Of a stretch of 64,000 nt of DNA, positions 32,804 through 42,266 are shown piece by piece (the first letter of the stretch is position 1; each line of letters begins with the position of its first letter). The notes below the pieces were generated by a model, which had not been told where the DNA came from, did no database searches, and saw nothing but the letters and a program-made list of their open reading frames with translations. The stretch is from Mycobacterium scrofulaceum (GTDB lineage: Bacteria; Actinomycetota; Actinomycetes; Mycobacteriales; Mycobacteriaceae). A program made the translations under genes and the position numbers. The stretch lies in NCBI RefSeq assembly GCF_002086735.1, contig NZ_MVIJ01000025.1, positions 18,491 through 82,490 of the forward strand, read 5' to 3'.

Positions 32804-34536
32804 ACCGCCAGGATCGCGAACGAATGGCCTTCCAGCGTCGTGCTGTCGGCCTCGACCGCGGGGTCACCCCAGGCGAGGACCACGTCACCGGCGACGGGCA
32901 CCCGCACCGCCTCGGCGCCGAGGTTGCACACGATGCGCAGCCGGCCGCGCCCCACGCTGATCCAGCGTTGCTCCTCGTCGTAGTCGACGGTGAGGTGCTC
33001 CAGCCAGGGATCGGCCAGGTCCGGGTCGCTGTGCCGCAACGCGATCAGGTCGCGGTAGAGCCGGTGCACGCGCCCGTGCTCGCCGGAGTCGACTTCGTCC
33101 CAATCGAGCTTCGAGCGCTGGAACGTCTGCGGGTCCTGGGGGTCGGGGATGTCGTCGGCGTCCCAGCCGTGTTCGGCGAACTCGGCCTTGCGGCCCTCCG
33201 CGGTGGCCCTGGCCAGCTCCGGCTCGGGGTGCGAGCTGAAGAACTGGAACGGGGTGGACGCCGCATACTCCTCGCCCATGAAAAGCATTGTGGTGAAGGG
33301 CGTTCCGAGCGCGAGCGCCGCCTTGACGGCGAGCTGGCCGCCGGTCAGGTTCTGCGACGGACGGTCCCCCAGCGCCCGGTTGCCGACCTGGTCATGGGTG
33401 CAGGTGTAAGCGACCAGCCGGGTGGCCGGGATGGTGGCGGGGTCCAACGGCCGCCCGTGCCGGCGACGCCGGAACGACGAATACGTGGCGGCGTGGAAAT
33501 AGCCGTGCCGCAGCGTCTCGGCCAGGGTTGCCAGCGAACCGAAGTCCCCGTAGTAGCCCTGGCGCTCCCCGGATACCGCGGTGTAAATGGCGTGGTGGAT
33601 GTCGTCGGCCCACTGCGCCGTCAGTCCGTAGCCGCCCCGGTCGCGCGGCGTGATCAGCCGCGGATCGTTGAGGTCGCTCTCGGCGACCAGCGACAGCGGG
33701 CGGCCCAATTGCTTGGCTAGCCAATCTGTTTCGGTCGCGAGCTCCTCGAGGATGTGGATGGCGGTGGTGTCCACCAGGGCGTGCACGGCGTCCAGGCGCA
33801 GGCCGTCGGCGTGGAAGTCTCGCATCCAGCGCAGCGCGCACCCGATGATGTAGCGGCGCACCTCGTCGGAGTCGGCGTCGGCGATGTTGATGCCCTCGCC
33901 CCACGGGTTGCTCGCCGACGACAAATACGGCCCGAACTTCGGCAGGTAATTGCCCGACGGGCCGAGGTGGTTGAACACCGCGTCGATCAACACGCCCAGG
34001 CCCCGCGCGTGGCAGGCGTCGACGAACCGCACCAGGCCGTCGGGGCCGCCGTAGGGTTCGTGCACGCTGTACCACAGCACCCCGTCGTATCCCCAACCAT
34101 GGGTTCCGGCAAAGGAATTCACCGGCATCAGCTCGACGAAGTCCACCCCGAGGTCCACCAGGTAATCCAGCTTGTCGATCGCGGCGTCGAAGGTGCCGGG
34201 GCCCGTGAAGGTGCCCAGGTGCATCTCGTAGATGACCGCGCCCTCGACCGGCCGGCCCCGCCAGTCACCGTCGGTCCAGCGGGCGGCGGCCGGGTCCCAC
34301 AGCTGCGAGCGGGCGTGCACGCCCTCGGGTTGCCGCGCCGAGCGCGGATCGGGCAGCACGGTGGGATCGTCGTCGAGCAGGTACCCGTAGCGGGCGTCCG
34401 GCGCCGTGTCGACCTCGGCGTGCCACCAGCCGTCGTCCGCGCGCGTCATCGCGTGCACCCGGCCCTCGATGTCGAGCCGGACCACTTCCGGTTTCGGGGC
34501 CCAGACCCGGAATTCAGTTGTCCGCAATTCAGTCAC
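32788..34536 (-). CDS. treZ: Maltooligosyltrehalose trehalohydrolase
   Basis: GH13 enzyme that releases trehalose from maltooligosyltrehalose made by TreY. The 582-residue protein has an N-terminal carbohydrate-binding-like beta domain (about 1-95). The barrel has the nucleophile region ADGLRLDAVHA, the general-acid glutamate in VAESD and the THDQVGN motif. A C-terminal beta domain follows. It is the last gene of the treX-treY-treZ operon; its ATG overlaps the end of treY by eight bases. Trehalose feeds mycobacterial cord factor and the compatible-solute pool. Confidence 0.96.
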   Translation of the reverse strand: MTELRTTEFRVWAPKPEVVRLDIEGRVHAMTRADDGWWHAEVDTAPDARYGYLLDDDPTVLPDPRSARQPEGVHARSQLWDPAAARWTDGDWRGRPVEGAVIYEMHLGTFTGPGTFDAAIDKLDYLVDLGVDFVELMPVNSFAGTHGWGYDGVLWYSVHEPYGGPDGLVRFVDACHARGLGVLIDAVFNHLGPSGNYLPKFGPYLSSASNPWGEGINIADADSDEVRRYIIGCALRWMRDFHADGLRLDAVHALVDTTAIHILEELATETDWLAKQLGRPLSLVAESDLNDPRLITPRDRGGYGLTAQWADDIHHAIYTAVSGERQGYYGDFGSLATLAETLRHGYFHAATYSSFRRRRHGRPLDPATIPATRLVAYTCTHDQVGNRALGDRPSQNLTGGQLAVKAALALGTPFTTMLFMGEEYAASTPFQFFSSHPEPELARATAEGRKAEFAEHGWDADDIPDPQDPQTFQRSKLDWDEVDSGEHGRVHRLYRDLIALRHSDPDLADPWLEHLTVDYDEEQRWISVGRGRLRIVCNLGAEAVRVPVAGDVVLAWGDPAVEADSTTLEGHSFAILAVREQT

Positions 34537-36841
34537 AGTGGCGCTCCAGCAGGACGACGGGAAGCTCGGCGAACAGTTGGGCGGCCGACGTCGGCCCGTC
34601 CGCGATGACCCCGGTGAGCGCGTCCTTCCAGGTGCCCGTCGGCAGTGCCAGCACCGTGTTGCCCCAGCCGGTTTCGGTCAGTCGCACGGTCCACCGGGTC
34701 ACCGCGACCACGATGTCCTCGCCCCGGCGGAACGCCAGCACGTGGTCGCTCGCGTCGCCGTTGGCCAGCACGGGAACGTAGTCGCCGCGCAGGAAGCTGT
34801 CCGGATGGGAGCGACGCACCCGCAGGGCGGCCGTGACGACCCGAATCTTGGGGTGCTCCAATGCCTTCAGCGCCGCGCGCCGGGCGGTGTAGTCGACCGC
34901 CCTGCGGTTGTCCGGGTCGACGAGACTGTCGTCCCACAGCTCGGTGCCCTGGTAAACGTCGGGGATACCGGGCACGGTCAGCGCCAGCAGCTTCTGACCC
35001 AACGCGTCGCTGGCGGCGTGCGGGTTGAGCTGGGTCACCAGCTCGGTCAGCTGTCCGGCCACCGGTCCGTCGAACACGCTGTCCAGCCACCGGTGCACCG
35101 CGTCCTCGAACTCGGTGTCCGGCTCGTTCCACGAGGTGTGCCAGGCCGCTTCGCGGATGGCCTTCTCGGTGTAGCCGTGCAGCCGGTCGCGCAACTCGGA
35201 GCTGACCTCGCCGCTGACCGGCCACACACCGAAGATGTTCTGCCACAGGAACTGCCCGGTCGCCGGGTCGGGGGAGGGTGAGGCGGCCTCCCAACGGCCG
35301 ACGAACTCGGTCCACAGCGAGGGGACCTGCGACAGCACGCCGATCCGGGCCCGAACGTCCTCGCCGCGTTTGGTGTCGTGGGTGGTCAGCGTCGTCATCG
35401 TCTGCGGCCACAAGCGGGCGCGCGTGGCGGCGCTGTGATGGAACTCGGCCGCGCCGACACCGAAACGATGGGGCTCGCCGCCCACCTCGTTGAGCGACAC
35501 CAGTCGCGCATCCCGGTAGAAGTAGCAGTCCTCGACGGACTTGGCGGTGACCGCGCCGCAGAGTTGTTGCAGCCGGGTGGCCGGCTCGCCGCCGCAGGCC
35601 AGCGCCGCGGCGATGACCTGCAGGGCGGGCCCGAGTTCCGGTGACTGTGCCTGCGTTTCGGCCAGCGCGGTGGGCATGATCGCCGCCAGCCCCGGGTAGT
35701 CGCAGCGGTAGACACCGATGTGGGTCAGCAGCGCGGCCACGGCGTCGGGCAACCGCGGGTCATCGGCCCCGGCCGCCGCCACGATGCTGCGGCGCAGCCG
35801 GCGCAGCTCGCTCGCGAGTGTGTCGGTCGCGGCCCGGATCTTCAATTCCGCCAGCATCTTCGGCGTCGCGCCGTAGTCCACTCCCGCCGACTGGACGAGC
35901 GCGGTGAGCGCGGGGGCGCCCTGCGGGTCGACGAAGACGCCGCCGATCTCGCGCAGCACGTCGTAGCCCGTGGTGCCGCCGATGGGCAGCGTCGGTTCGA
36001 GCGCCTCGTCGACCGCCAGGATCTTCTCGATCACGATCCAGGTTCGCGGGCCGACCGCTTCGCGCAGCCACGCCAGGTATCCGCACGGGTCGGACAATCC
36101 GTCGGGGTGGTCGATGCGCACGCCGTCGACGAGTCCCTCGGTGGCCCACCGGGCGACCTCGGCGTGGGTGGCGTCGAACACCGCGCGGTCCTCCTGGCGC
36201 AGCCCGGCCAGGGAGGTGATCGAGAAGAAACGCCGGTAGCCGCAGACGCCGTTGCGCCAGCCCACCAGCCGGTAATGCTGACGGTCATGGACGAGGGCCC
36301 CGTCCTCGGGTCCGGTCCCCTCGGCCGTGCCGGGCGCGATCGGCAGCGCCAGGTCGCCGAGTCGCAGCAGCTCCCCGTCCACCTCGAGGTCGGCGGCGTC
36401 GTCGTCGGACCCCAGGATGGGCAGCACGATGCGGCCGTCCTCGTCGAGGTCCCAGTCGATGTCGAAATACGTTGCGTAGTCAGAGGACCGGCCGTGCCGC
36501 AGCACGTCCCACCACCACGCGTTCTGCTGCGGCTGGTCAATCCCCACATGATTGGGCACGATGTCGACGATCAGGCCGATGCCGCGCTCCCGCGCCGCCG
36601 CCGACAGCCGCGCCAACCCGTCGCGGCCGCCGAGTTCGGGGGAGACCGTCGTCGGGTCGGTGACGTCGTAGCCGTGGTTGGACCCGGTGGTCGCGGTCAT
36701 GATCGGTGACAGGTACAGGTGGGACACCCCGAGCTCGTCCAGGTAGTCCAGCAGGTTTTCCGCGTCGGCGAAGGTGAACGCGAACCCGCTGGCCTCCCCG
36801 CGCAGCTGCAGCCGGTAGGTCGACAGTATCGGAAAGGCCAT
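34529..36841 (-). CDS. treY: Maltooligosyltrehalose synthase
   Basis: GH13 intramolecular transglucosylase that turns the reducing-end alpha-1,4 bond of a maltodextrin into alpha,alpha-1,1. The 770-residue protein starts with STYRLQL and SHLYLSPI, typical of the family. DIVPNH is next, then the nucleophile region DGVRIDHPDGL and the glutamate in IVIEKIL. The TTHDTKRGEDVRARI block and GIPDVYQGTE near the end complete the signature. It lies three bases after treX and overlaps treZ by eight. Confidence 0.96.
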   Translation of the reverse strand: MAFPILSTYRLQLRGEASGFAFTFADAENLLDYLDELGVSHLYLSPIMTATTGSNHGYDVTDPTTVSPELGGRDGLARLSAAARERGIGLIVDIVPNHVGIDQPQQNAWWWDVLRHGRSSDYATYFDIDWDLDEDGRIVLPILGSDDDAADLEVDGELLRLGDLALPIAPGTAEGTGPEDGALVHDRQHYRLVGWRNGVCGYRRFFSITSLAGLRQEDRAVFDATHAEVARWATEGLVDGVRIDHPDGLSDPCGYLAWLREAVGPRTWIVIEKILAVDEALEPTLPIGGTTGYDVLREIGGVFVDPQGAPALTALVQSAGVDYGATPKMLAELKIRAATDTLASELRRLRRSIVAAAGADDPRLPDAVAALLTHIGVYRCDYPGLAAIMPTALAETQAQSPELGPALQVIAAALACGGEPATRLQQLCGAVTAKSVEDCYFYRDARLVSLNEVGGEPHRFGVGAAEFHHSAATRARLWPQTMTTLTTHDTKRGEDVRARIGVLSQVPSLWTEFVGRWEAASPSPDPATGQFLWQNIFGVWPVSGEVSSELRDRLHGYTEKAIREAAWHTSWNEPDTEFEDAVHRWLDSVFDGPVAGQLTELVTQLNPHAASDALGQKLLALTVPGIPDVYQGTELWDDSLVDPDNRRAVDYTARRAALKALEHPKIRVVTAALRVRRSHPDSFLRGDYVPVLANGDASDHVLAFRRGEDIVVAVTRWTVRLTETGWGNTVLALPTGTWKDALTGVIADGPTSAAQLFAELPVVLLERHCD

Positions 36842-36844
36842 GCG

Positions 36845-39046
36845 TCACATGGTCTTACGTAGTACCAGAAGCGAACGGCCCGGCAGCGAGACCTTCTCTT
36901 CGGCATGCACCAGCTGGTCGGCGTCCCCCGACGGATGGTTGGTGTCCAGTTCCACGGTCCACTCCTGCGCGTAGTCGTCGTTCGGCATCACGAACTCCAC
37001 GGGTTCGTCGCCGGCGTTGAAGCACAGCAGGAATGAGTCATCGACCACCCGTTCGCCGCGTGCGTTGGGGGCGGAGATGGCCTCGCCGTTGAGGAACACC
37101 GCCACACACTTGTGAATGCTTTCGCCCCAGTCCTCGTGCGTCATCTCCCGGCTGCTGGGATTCAGCCAGGCGATGTCGCGCACTTCTTCGCCGCTTCGGA
37201 TCGGCTCGCCCTCGAAGAACCGGCGCCGGCGGAATACCGGGTGGTTCTTGCGCAGCGCGGTCACCTTGCGCGCGAACGCCAGTAGGTCGGAGTTCTTGTC
37301 CACCAACGACCAATCCATCCAAGACAATTCGGAGTCCTGGCAGTAGACGTTGTTGTTGCCGTTCTGGGTGCGGCCCAGTTCGTCACCGTGCGCGATCATC
37401 GGCGTGCCCTGGCTGAGCAACAGGGTCGCCCAGAAGTTGCGCATCTGGCGGCCGCGCAGCGCCATGATCTCGGGGTCGTCGGTCGGCCCCTCGACGCCGC
37501 AGTTCCAGGAGCGGTTGTGGCTTTCGCCGTCCCGGTTGTCTTCCCCGTTGGCCAGGTTGTGTTTTTCGTTGTAGGAGACCAGGTCGTTCAGCGTGAAGCC
37601 GTCGTGAGCGGTGACGAAGTTGATGCTGGCGCTGGGGCGCCGGCCGGTCGCCTCATACAGGTCCGACGACCCGGTCAGCCGGGAAGCGAACTCGCCCAGG
37701 GTTGCGGGTTCGCCCCGCCAGTAGTCACGCACAGTATCGCGATACTTCCCGTTCCACTCGGTCCACAAACCCGGGAAGTTTCCCACCTGGTAGCCGCCCT
37801 CGCCGACGTCCCATGGTTCGGCGATCAATTTGACCTGGCTGACGATCGGATCCTGCTGGACCAGATCGAAGAACGCGCTCAACCGGTCGACGTCGTGCAG
37901 CTCGCGGGCGAGCGTGGCGGCCAGGTCGAAGCGGAACCCGTCGACGTGCATCTCGGTCACCCAGTAGCGCAGCGAATCCATGATGAGCTGCAGCACGTGC
38001 GGATGGCGCGGGTTGAGGCTGTTTCCGGTGCCGGTGTAGTCCTTGTACAACCGCAGGTCGGTGTCGACGAGCCGGTAGTACGCGGCGTTGTCGATGCCGC
38101 GGAAGTTGATCGTAGGGCCGAGGTGATTGCCCTCGGCGGTGTGGTTGTACACCACGTCGAGGATGACCTCGATGCCCGCTTCGTGCAGGCTGCGCACCAT
38201 GGACTTGAACTCGGCGACGCTGGCGTCGCGGTTGGCCGCGTATTGGTTATGCGGTGCGAAGAACCCGAACGTGTTGTATCCCCAATAATTTCGCAGGCCC
38301 AGGTCGAGCAGCCGCGAGTCGTGCATGAACTGGTGCACCGGCATCAGCTCCAGCGCGGTGACGTTGAGCGACTTGAGGTGATCGATGACGACGGGGTGGG
38401 CCAGGCCGGCATAGGTGCCGCGAAGCTGCTCGGGGATGCCCGGGTGGGTCCGCGTCATGCCCTTCACGTGGGCCTCGTAGATCACCGTTTCGTGGTAAGG
38501 GGTGAGCGGCGCCCGGTCCGAGCCCCAGTCGAAGAACGGGTTGCTCACCACGCTGGTCATGGTGTGGCCCAGCGAGTCGACCATCGGGGGAATCCCGGGG
38601 TCGGCGTCATCGGCGTTGGGGTCGTCGGGGTTGACGGCCTTCATGTCGTAGGAGAACAGCGCCTGGCCGAAGGTGAAGTCGCCGTGAAAGGCCTTGCCGT
38701 ACGGGTCGAGCAGCAGCTTGCTTGGGTCGCAACGGTGTCCGGCCGACGGATCGAAGGGTCCGTACACCCGGAAGCCGTAGCGCTGCCCTGGTGTGATGTT
38801 CGGCAGATACGCATGCCACACGAAGCCGTCGACCTCGTCGAGGGGGATCCGCGACTCCGCTCCGGCGTCGTCGATCAGACACAACTCGACCTTCTCGGCG
38901 ATCTCGGAGAACAGCGAGAAGTTGGTCCCCGCGCCGTCATAGGAGGCGCCTAGCGGATAGGGATTTCCCGGCCACACGGTGGCCAGTCTCGGCTGTCGGT
39001 CACCAGCAACGCCTGTTTCTGAAGCGTGATTGTCGGTCGGCACCAT
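36845..39046 (-). CDS. treX: Glycogen debranching enzyme TreX
   Basis: GH13 isoamylase-type enzyme that removes alpha-1,6 branches from glycogen and so supplies linear maltodextrin to TreY. The 733-residue protein has an N-terminal CBM48-like domain (GAGTNFSLFSEIAEKVELCL). The barrel has DVVYNHTAEGN, the nucleophile region VDGFRFDLA, the glutamate in LIAEPWDVG and FVTAHDGFTLNDL. Its first 15 or so residues are not conserved, and a GTG or ATG slightly downstream is possible. It follows the acyltransferase gene by 34 bp. Confidence 0.95.
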   Translation of the reverse strand: MVPTDNHASETGVAGDRQPRLATVWPGNPYPLGASYDGAGTNFSLFSEIAEKVELCLIDDAGAESRIPLDEVDGFVWHAYLPNITPGQRYGFRVYGPFDPSAGHRCDPSKLLLDPYGKAFHGDFTFGQALFSYDMKAVNPDDPNADDADPGIPPMVDSLGHTMTSVVSNPFFDWGSDRAPLTPYHETVIYEAHVKGMTRTHPGIPEQLRGTYAGLAHPVVIDHLKSLNVTALELMPVHQFMHDSRLLDLGLRNYWGYNTFGFFAPHNQYAANRDASVAEFKSMVRSLHEAGIEVILDVVYNHTAEGNHLGPTINFRGIDNAAYYRLVDTDLRLYKDYTGTGNSLNPRHPHVLQLIMDSLRYWVTEMHVDGFRFDLAATLARELHDVDRLSAFFDLVQQDPIVSQVKLIAEPWDVGEGGYQVGNFPGLWTEWNGKYRDTVRDYWRGEPATLGEFASRLTGSSDLYEATGRRPSASINFVTAHDGFTLNDLVSYNEKHNLANGEDNRDGESHNRSWNCGVEGPTDDPEIMALRGRQMRNFWATLLLSQGTPMIAHGDELGRTQNGNNNVYCQDSELSWMDWSLVDKNSDLLAFARKVTALRKNHPVFRRRRFFEGEPIRSGEEVRDIAWLNPSSREMTHEDWGESIHKCVAVFLNGEAISAPNARGERVVDDSFLLCFNAGDEPVEFVMPNDDYAQEWTVELDTNHPSGDADQLVHAEEKVSLPGRSLLVLRKTM

Positions 39047-39080
39047 CTGACCTTATCCGCGCTCGGCGCCGCGGGGGGCG

Positions 39081-41237
39081 TCACCACCAACCGGTATTGG
39101 CCGCGATCTGGCGGCCCAATTCGCCTGCCATGGTTCGCACGTACGTGGGGGTCAGGTGGTGGGCGCCGTGGTAGATCAGCACGTTTCCCTCCACCGGCCG
39201 GCACACGTCGGCGCGGCAGATCGCGTCGGACATGTCGAGCACCTTCAGCAGTGGGAACTGTGTGACGAAGTCGAGGGTCTGGTTGCGGTCGGACAGCGCG
39301 TCGGAGCGCTTCATCGAGCACGTTTGGGGGGTGCCGCCCTTCTTGGCCAGGCAGTCCGCGGGGTCGAACGGCTGGCCGTTCTTCACCAGCCACGGGGTGT
39401 CCCGCATGCCGAGGATCGGAATGTTGTTGTCCGAGAACTGTTGCCAGATCCCGATGTAGGTCGCCGGCATCACGTCGCCGGGCTTGATGTTCCACGGGCG
39501 GGTCGTCGTGGTGAACACGTAGTCGGGACGGTCGGCGATGACCTTGGCCATCGTCTGCTCCACCCAGTCCCGGCATTGCGGGTAGGCGGCGTTGTTGCCC
39601 ATGATCAACGGGACTTCCTCGGTGGACAACGGGCAGCCCATCTTCAGATACGTCACCACCTTGAAGTGATGCATCTGGCCGAGCAGGTCCAGCGCGGGCA
39701 GCCAGTGTTCGGCGTGGGAGCCTCCCGCCAGCGCGATCGTGCGGTCGGCGGCCACGTCGCCGTAGGTGCACACGACGACGGCCGGGTTGACGAAGTCGCT
39801 GATGCAGCCGTCGCGGGTGGAGGCCGGCAGGTCGTCCTTGACCTCCAGCACGGTGGGTCGCATCGGCAGCGCGGGCACCCGCACGTGTTCGGTCAGGGCG
39901 CGCGCACCGGGGTAGTCCTGCGGGTTGAGGACGCTGAGCTCCTTGCCCGCGGCGCGCAGGACGGTGACGTGCTGGCGCCACGTGAACGACGTCGCGGTCA
40001 ACGTCACGGCGAGCAGCGCGATCGCGGTACCCAGCGCCATCGTCGGCCTGGGCAGGCGCGCCAGCCACGCGGGCGCGGGCGCCGGCGACCTGCCGGAGGT
40101 GCGGTGGCGCAGCGGGTCCTCGACGGTCCGGGTGGTCAGGTGCGCCAGGACTCCCGAGACCAGCAACACCGCACTGCCTTCGACGAAGCCGGCGTGCCGG
40201 TGCCCGGTGAAAGACAGCCAGAAGATCAGCAGCGGCCAGTGCCAGAGGTACAGCGAGTACGCCATCGCGCCCAACGCGACCAGCGGCCGCGCCGCCAGCA
40301 GTCGGCTCGGCAGCGGCAGCCGGTGGGTGGCGGCGGAACCGCTCCGGAGGTTGGCCCCGGCGAGAATCATCACCATGGTGGCCCCGACGGGCACCAGGGC
40401 CCACGGGCCGGGGAATTCCTTGACGCCGTCGATCAGGGCCCCGCAGGACACGATCGCGGCCAGCGCGACCGTGGCCAGCACCGTTCGCAACCACATCGGC
40501 CACCGGATCGCCGGCACCAGCGCACCGACCAGCGCGCCGAGCAGCAACTCCCAGCCGCGGGCGAAGCTGTTGTAGTAGGCGGCCGCCTGGTTGTCCTGGT
40601 GCGCGACGATCGCGTAGACGAAGGAGGCCACCGTCAGCGCCGTGAGCAACGCGAGGAACAGGGTGCGCAGGTGGGCACCCAACGGTCGTCGGAACAGGTA
40701 CGCGCACCCGGCGATCAACAGCAGGAAGCCGACATAGAACTGGCCCTGCACCGACATGGACCAGATGTGCTGCAGCGGGCTGACCGCCTCGCCGGCGCGC
40801 AGGTAATCCGAGGCGGTGTTGGCCAGCTCCCAATTCTGGTAGTAGCCGAGGCTGGCCAGGCTCTGGTCGGCGAAGGTCTCCCAGCGGGTCTCCGGCTGCA
40901 CCAGGATCGTCAGCACCGCGCAGCCGGCCAGCACCACGACCAGCGCGGGGACCAGGCGGCGGACGAGCCGGATCACTTCCGCCACCGGCGACAGGGTGAC
41001 GGCCGGGTTCAGGGCCGCGCGAATGACTTTGCCGCCGAAGAAGAATCCGGACAGCGCCAGGAAGACGTCGACGCCGCCGGAGACCCGGCCGAACCAGACG
41101 TGGAACACGGCGACCAGCGCGATCGCGATGCCCCGTAAGCCGTCGAGGTCGTAGCGGTAAAAACCCGCATCACGCGCGCCCGTCGCGACGGGCTCCGCGG
41201 TCGCAATCGGTCGGGGAGAGGGGGACAGGGTCGACAT
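39081..41237 (-). CDS. Acyltransferase-3 membrane protein with C-terminal SGNH domain
   Basis: 718-residue protein. The N-terminal acyltransferase-3 (OafA-like) membrane domain starts YRYDLDGLRGIAI and contains the conserved FHVWF and SGFFFGGKVI, with about ten helices to residue 400. The C-terminal extracytoplasmic SGNH-like domain (about 470-718) has GGSHAEHW as block I and HHLTPTYV as the last block. Such two-domain proteins O-acetylate cell-wall or lipid glycans. It matches Rv1565c. It sits first in the run leading into treX, so the acceptor could be a trehalose-containing or other glycan (inference). Confidence 0.92.
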   Translation of the reverse strand: MSTLSPSPRPIATAEPVATGARDAGFYRYDLDGLRGIAIALVAVFHVWFGRVSGGVDVFLALSGFFFGGKVIRAALNPAVTLSPVAEVIRLVRRLVPALVVVLAGCAVLTILVQPETRWETFADQSLASLGYYQNWELANTASDYLRAGEAVSPLQHIWSMSVQGQFYVGFLLLIAGCAYLFRRPLGAHLRTLFLALLTALTVASFVYAIVAHQDNQAAAYYNSFARGWELLLGALVGALVPAIRWPMWLRTVLATVALAAIVSCGALIDGVKEFPGPWALVPVGATMVMILAGANLRSGSAATHRLPLPSRLLAARPLVALGAMAYSLYLWHWPLLIFWLSFTGHRHAGFVEGSAVLLVSGVLAHLTTRTVEDPLRHRTSGRSPAPAPAWLARLPRPTMALGTAIALLAVTLTATSFTWRQHVTVLRAAGKELSVLNPQDYPGARALTEHVRVPALPMRPTVLEVKDDLPASTRDGCISDFVNPAVVVCTYGDVAADRTIALAGGSHAEHWLPALDLLGQMHHFKVVTYLKMGCPLSTEEVPLIMGNNAAYPQCRDWVEQTMAKVIADRPDYVFTTTTRPWNIKPGDVMPATYIGIWQQFSDNNIPILGMRDTPWLVKNGQPFDPADCLAKKGGTPQTCSMKRSDALSDRNQTLDFVTQFPLLKVLDMSDAICRADVCRPVEGNVLIYHGAHHLTPTYVRTMAGELGRQIAANTGWW

Positions 41238-41315
41238 GATCGACCGCTAATTTACCGAAAACCGCCACCCGCCCCCGTTCAGGAGCAGGTGGCGGCGTTC
41301 GGGAGTGCCGGGAGG

Positions 41316-42266
41316 TTACCGGGTGGTGCCGGGGGTCGCGGGCAGGAACGGCGATTGCTGGGCGGGCACCAACTGCACCGGTGCCTGTTGCGCCGGCGCT
41401 TGCTGCGTGGGCAGCTGAGGCGGCGCGGCCTGAGGCAGTGGAGCCTGAGGCAGCGTGGCCCGAGGCGCCGGGGCCTGCTGTGCCGGCACCTGCCGGGTGG
41501 GCACCTGCTGCACCGGGGCCTGCTGCAGCGGGGCCTGCGCCGACTGCTGTTGCAACGGCGCCTGCTGCACCGGGGCCTGCTGGGTGGGGAGTTGCTGGAC
41601 CGGCGGCTGCTGCAGCGGTGCTTGCTGCGTCGGCGCCTGCTGCACCGGGGCCTGCTGGGTGGGGAGTTGCTGGACCGGCGGCTGCTGCAGCGGCGCCTGC
41701 TGCGTCGGCGCCTGCTGGGCCGGCGCCTGGGTCGGGGCCTGCTGCGGGAGCGGCTGGACGGGCGCCGAAGGAACCCCGAGCACCCGGACCAGATAGGGCG
41801 TCATGCCGTTGGCCCGGACCGGCGACACCTGGACGACGTCGCCGACCTCGAGCATCTGGTTGTTGCCCAGGTACATCGCGACGCTTTGGGTGCCTTCGGG
41901 GCCGTAGAAGATCATGTCGCCCTTGTGCGCCTGCTGTGGCAGCACCTTCTGGCCGACCTTGTAGATCGCCCCCGACGACCGCGGCAGCTTGATGCCGGCG
42001 CCGGCGTAGGCGTACTGCATCAGGCCCGAGGCGTCGAATCCGACGGTGTTGATGCCCGTCCCGGTGCCGCGGGTCGGCCCGTTGATGCCGCCGCCGGCCC
42101 AGGAAAACGGCACGCCGCGCTGCGAGAGCCCGCGCGCGATGACCACGTCGGTGGCCTGCTGGTAGTCCATCGGCCGGGTGCCCGGGTCGGCGGACGCGAT
42201 CGCAGCGGCGACCATCGGGGCCGCAAGCATCGCCAAACCGATCGCGAAGGCGTAGATGCGTTTCAT
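41316..42266 (-). CDS. ripD: RipD-like NlpC/P60 protein, catalytically inactive
   Basis: 316-residue secreted protein with a signal peptide (about 1-26, cleavage near ASA-DPG). The NlpC/P60 domain follows at about 35-165. The catalytic Cys is Ala (GFDASGL) and the catalytic His is Ser (TQSVAMYLG). The same changes make M. tuberculosis RipD (Rv1566c) a peptidoglycan-binding protein without hydrolase activity (known). The C-terminal 140 residues are an unusually long Gln/Pro/Ala repeat (QQAP, QQPPVQQ) that includes an exact-length 25-residue duplication. At about 230 residues M. tuberculosis RipD is shorter, so the tail is expanded here. Confidence 0.93.
   Translation of the reverse strand: MKRIYAFAIGLAMLAAPMVAAAIASADPGTRPMDYQQATDVVIARGLSQRGVPFSWAGGGINGPTRGTGTGINTVGFDASGLMQYAYAGAGIKLPRSSGAIYKVGQKVLPQQAHKGDMIFYGPEGTQSVAMYLGNNQMLEVGDVVQVSPVRANGMTPYLVRVLGVPSAPVQPLPQQAPTQAPAQQAPTQQAPLQQPPVQQLPTQQAPVQQAPTQQAPLQQPPVQQLPTQQAPVQQAPLQQQSAQAPLQQAPVQQVPTRQVPAQQAPAPRATLPQAPLPQAAPPQLPTQQAPAQQAPVQLVPAQQSPFLPATPGTTR
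41561..41710. repeat. Two tandem 75-bp units coding the RipD Gln/Pro tail
   Basis: Units 41561-41635 and 41636-41710 differ at only two bases and are in frame, adding 25 residues per unit. Neighbouring sequence holds shorter degenerate copies of the same QQAP-coding motif, so the tract can expand or shrink by slippage or recombination. Confidence 0.88.

Noticed and set aside
39156..41138. 660-residue frame on the plus strand opposite the acyltransferase gene
   Set aside because: Composition is dominated by Arg, Gln and Gly with no hydrophobic or catalytic pattern; the opposite strand encodes a clear acyltransferase/SGNH protein.
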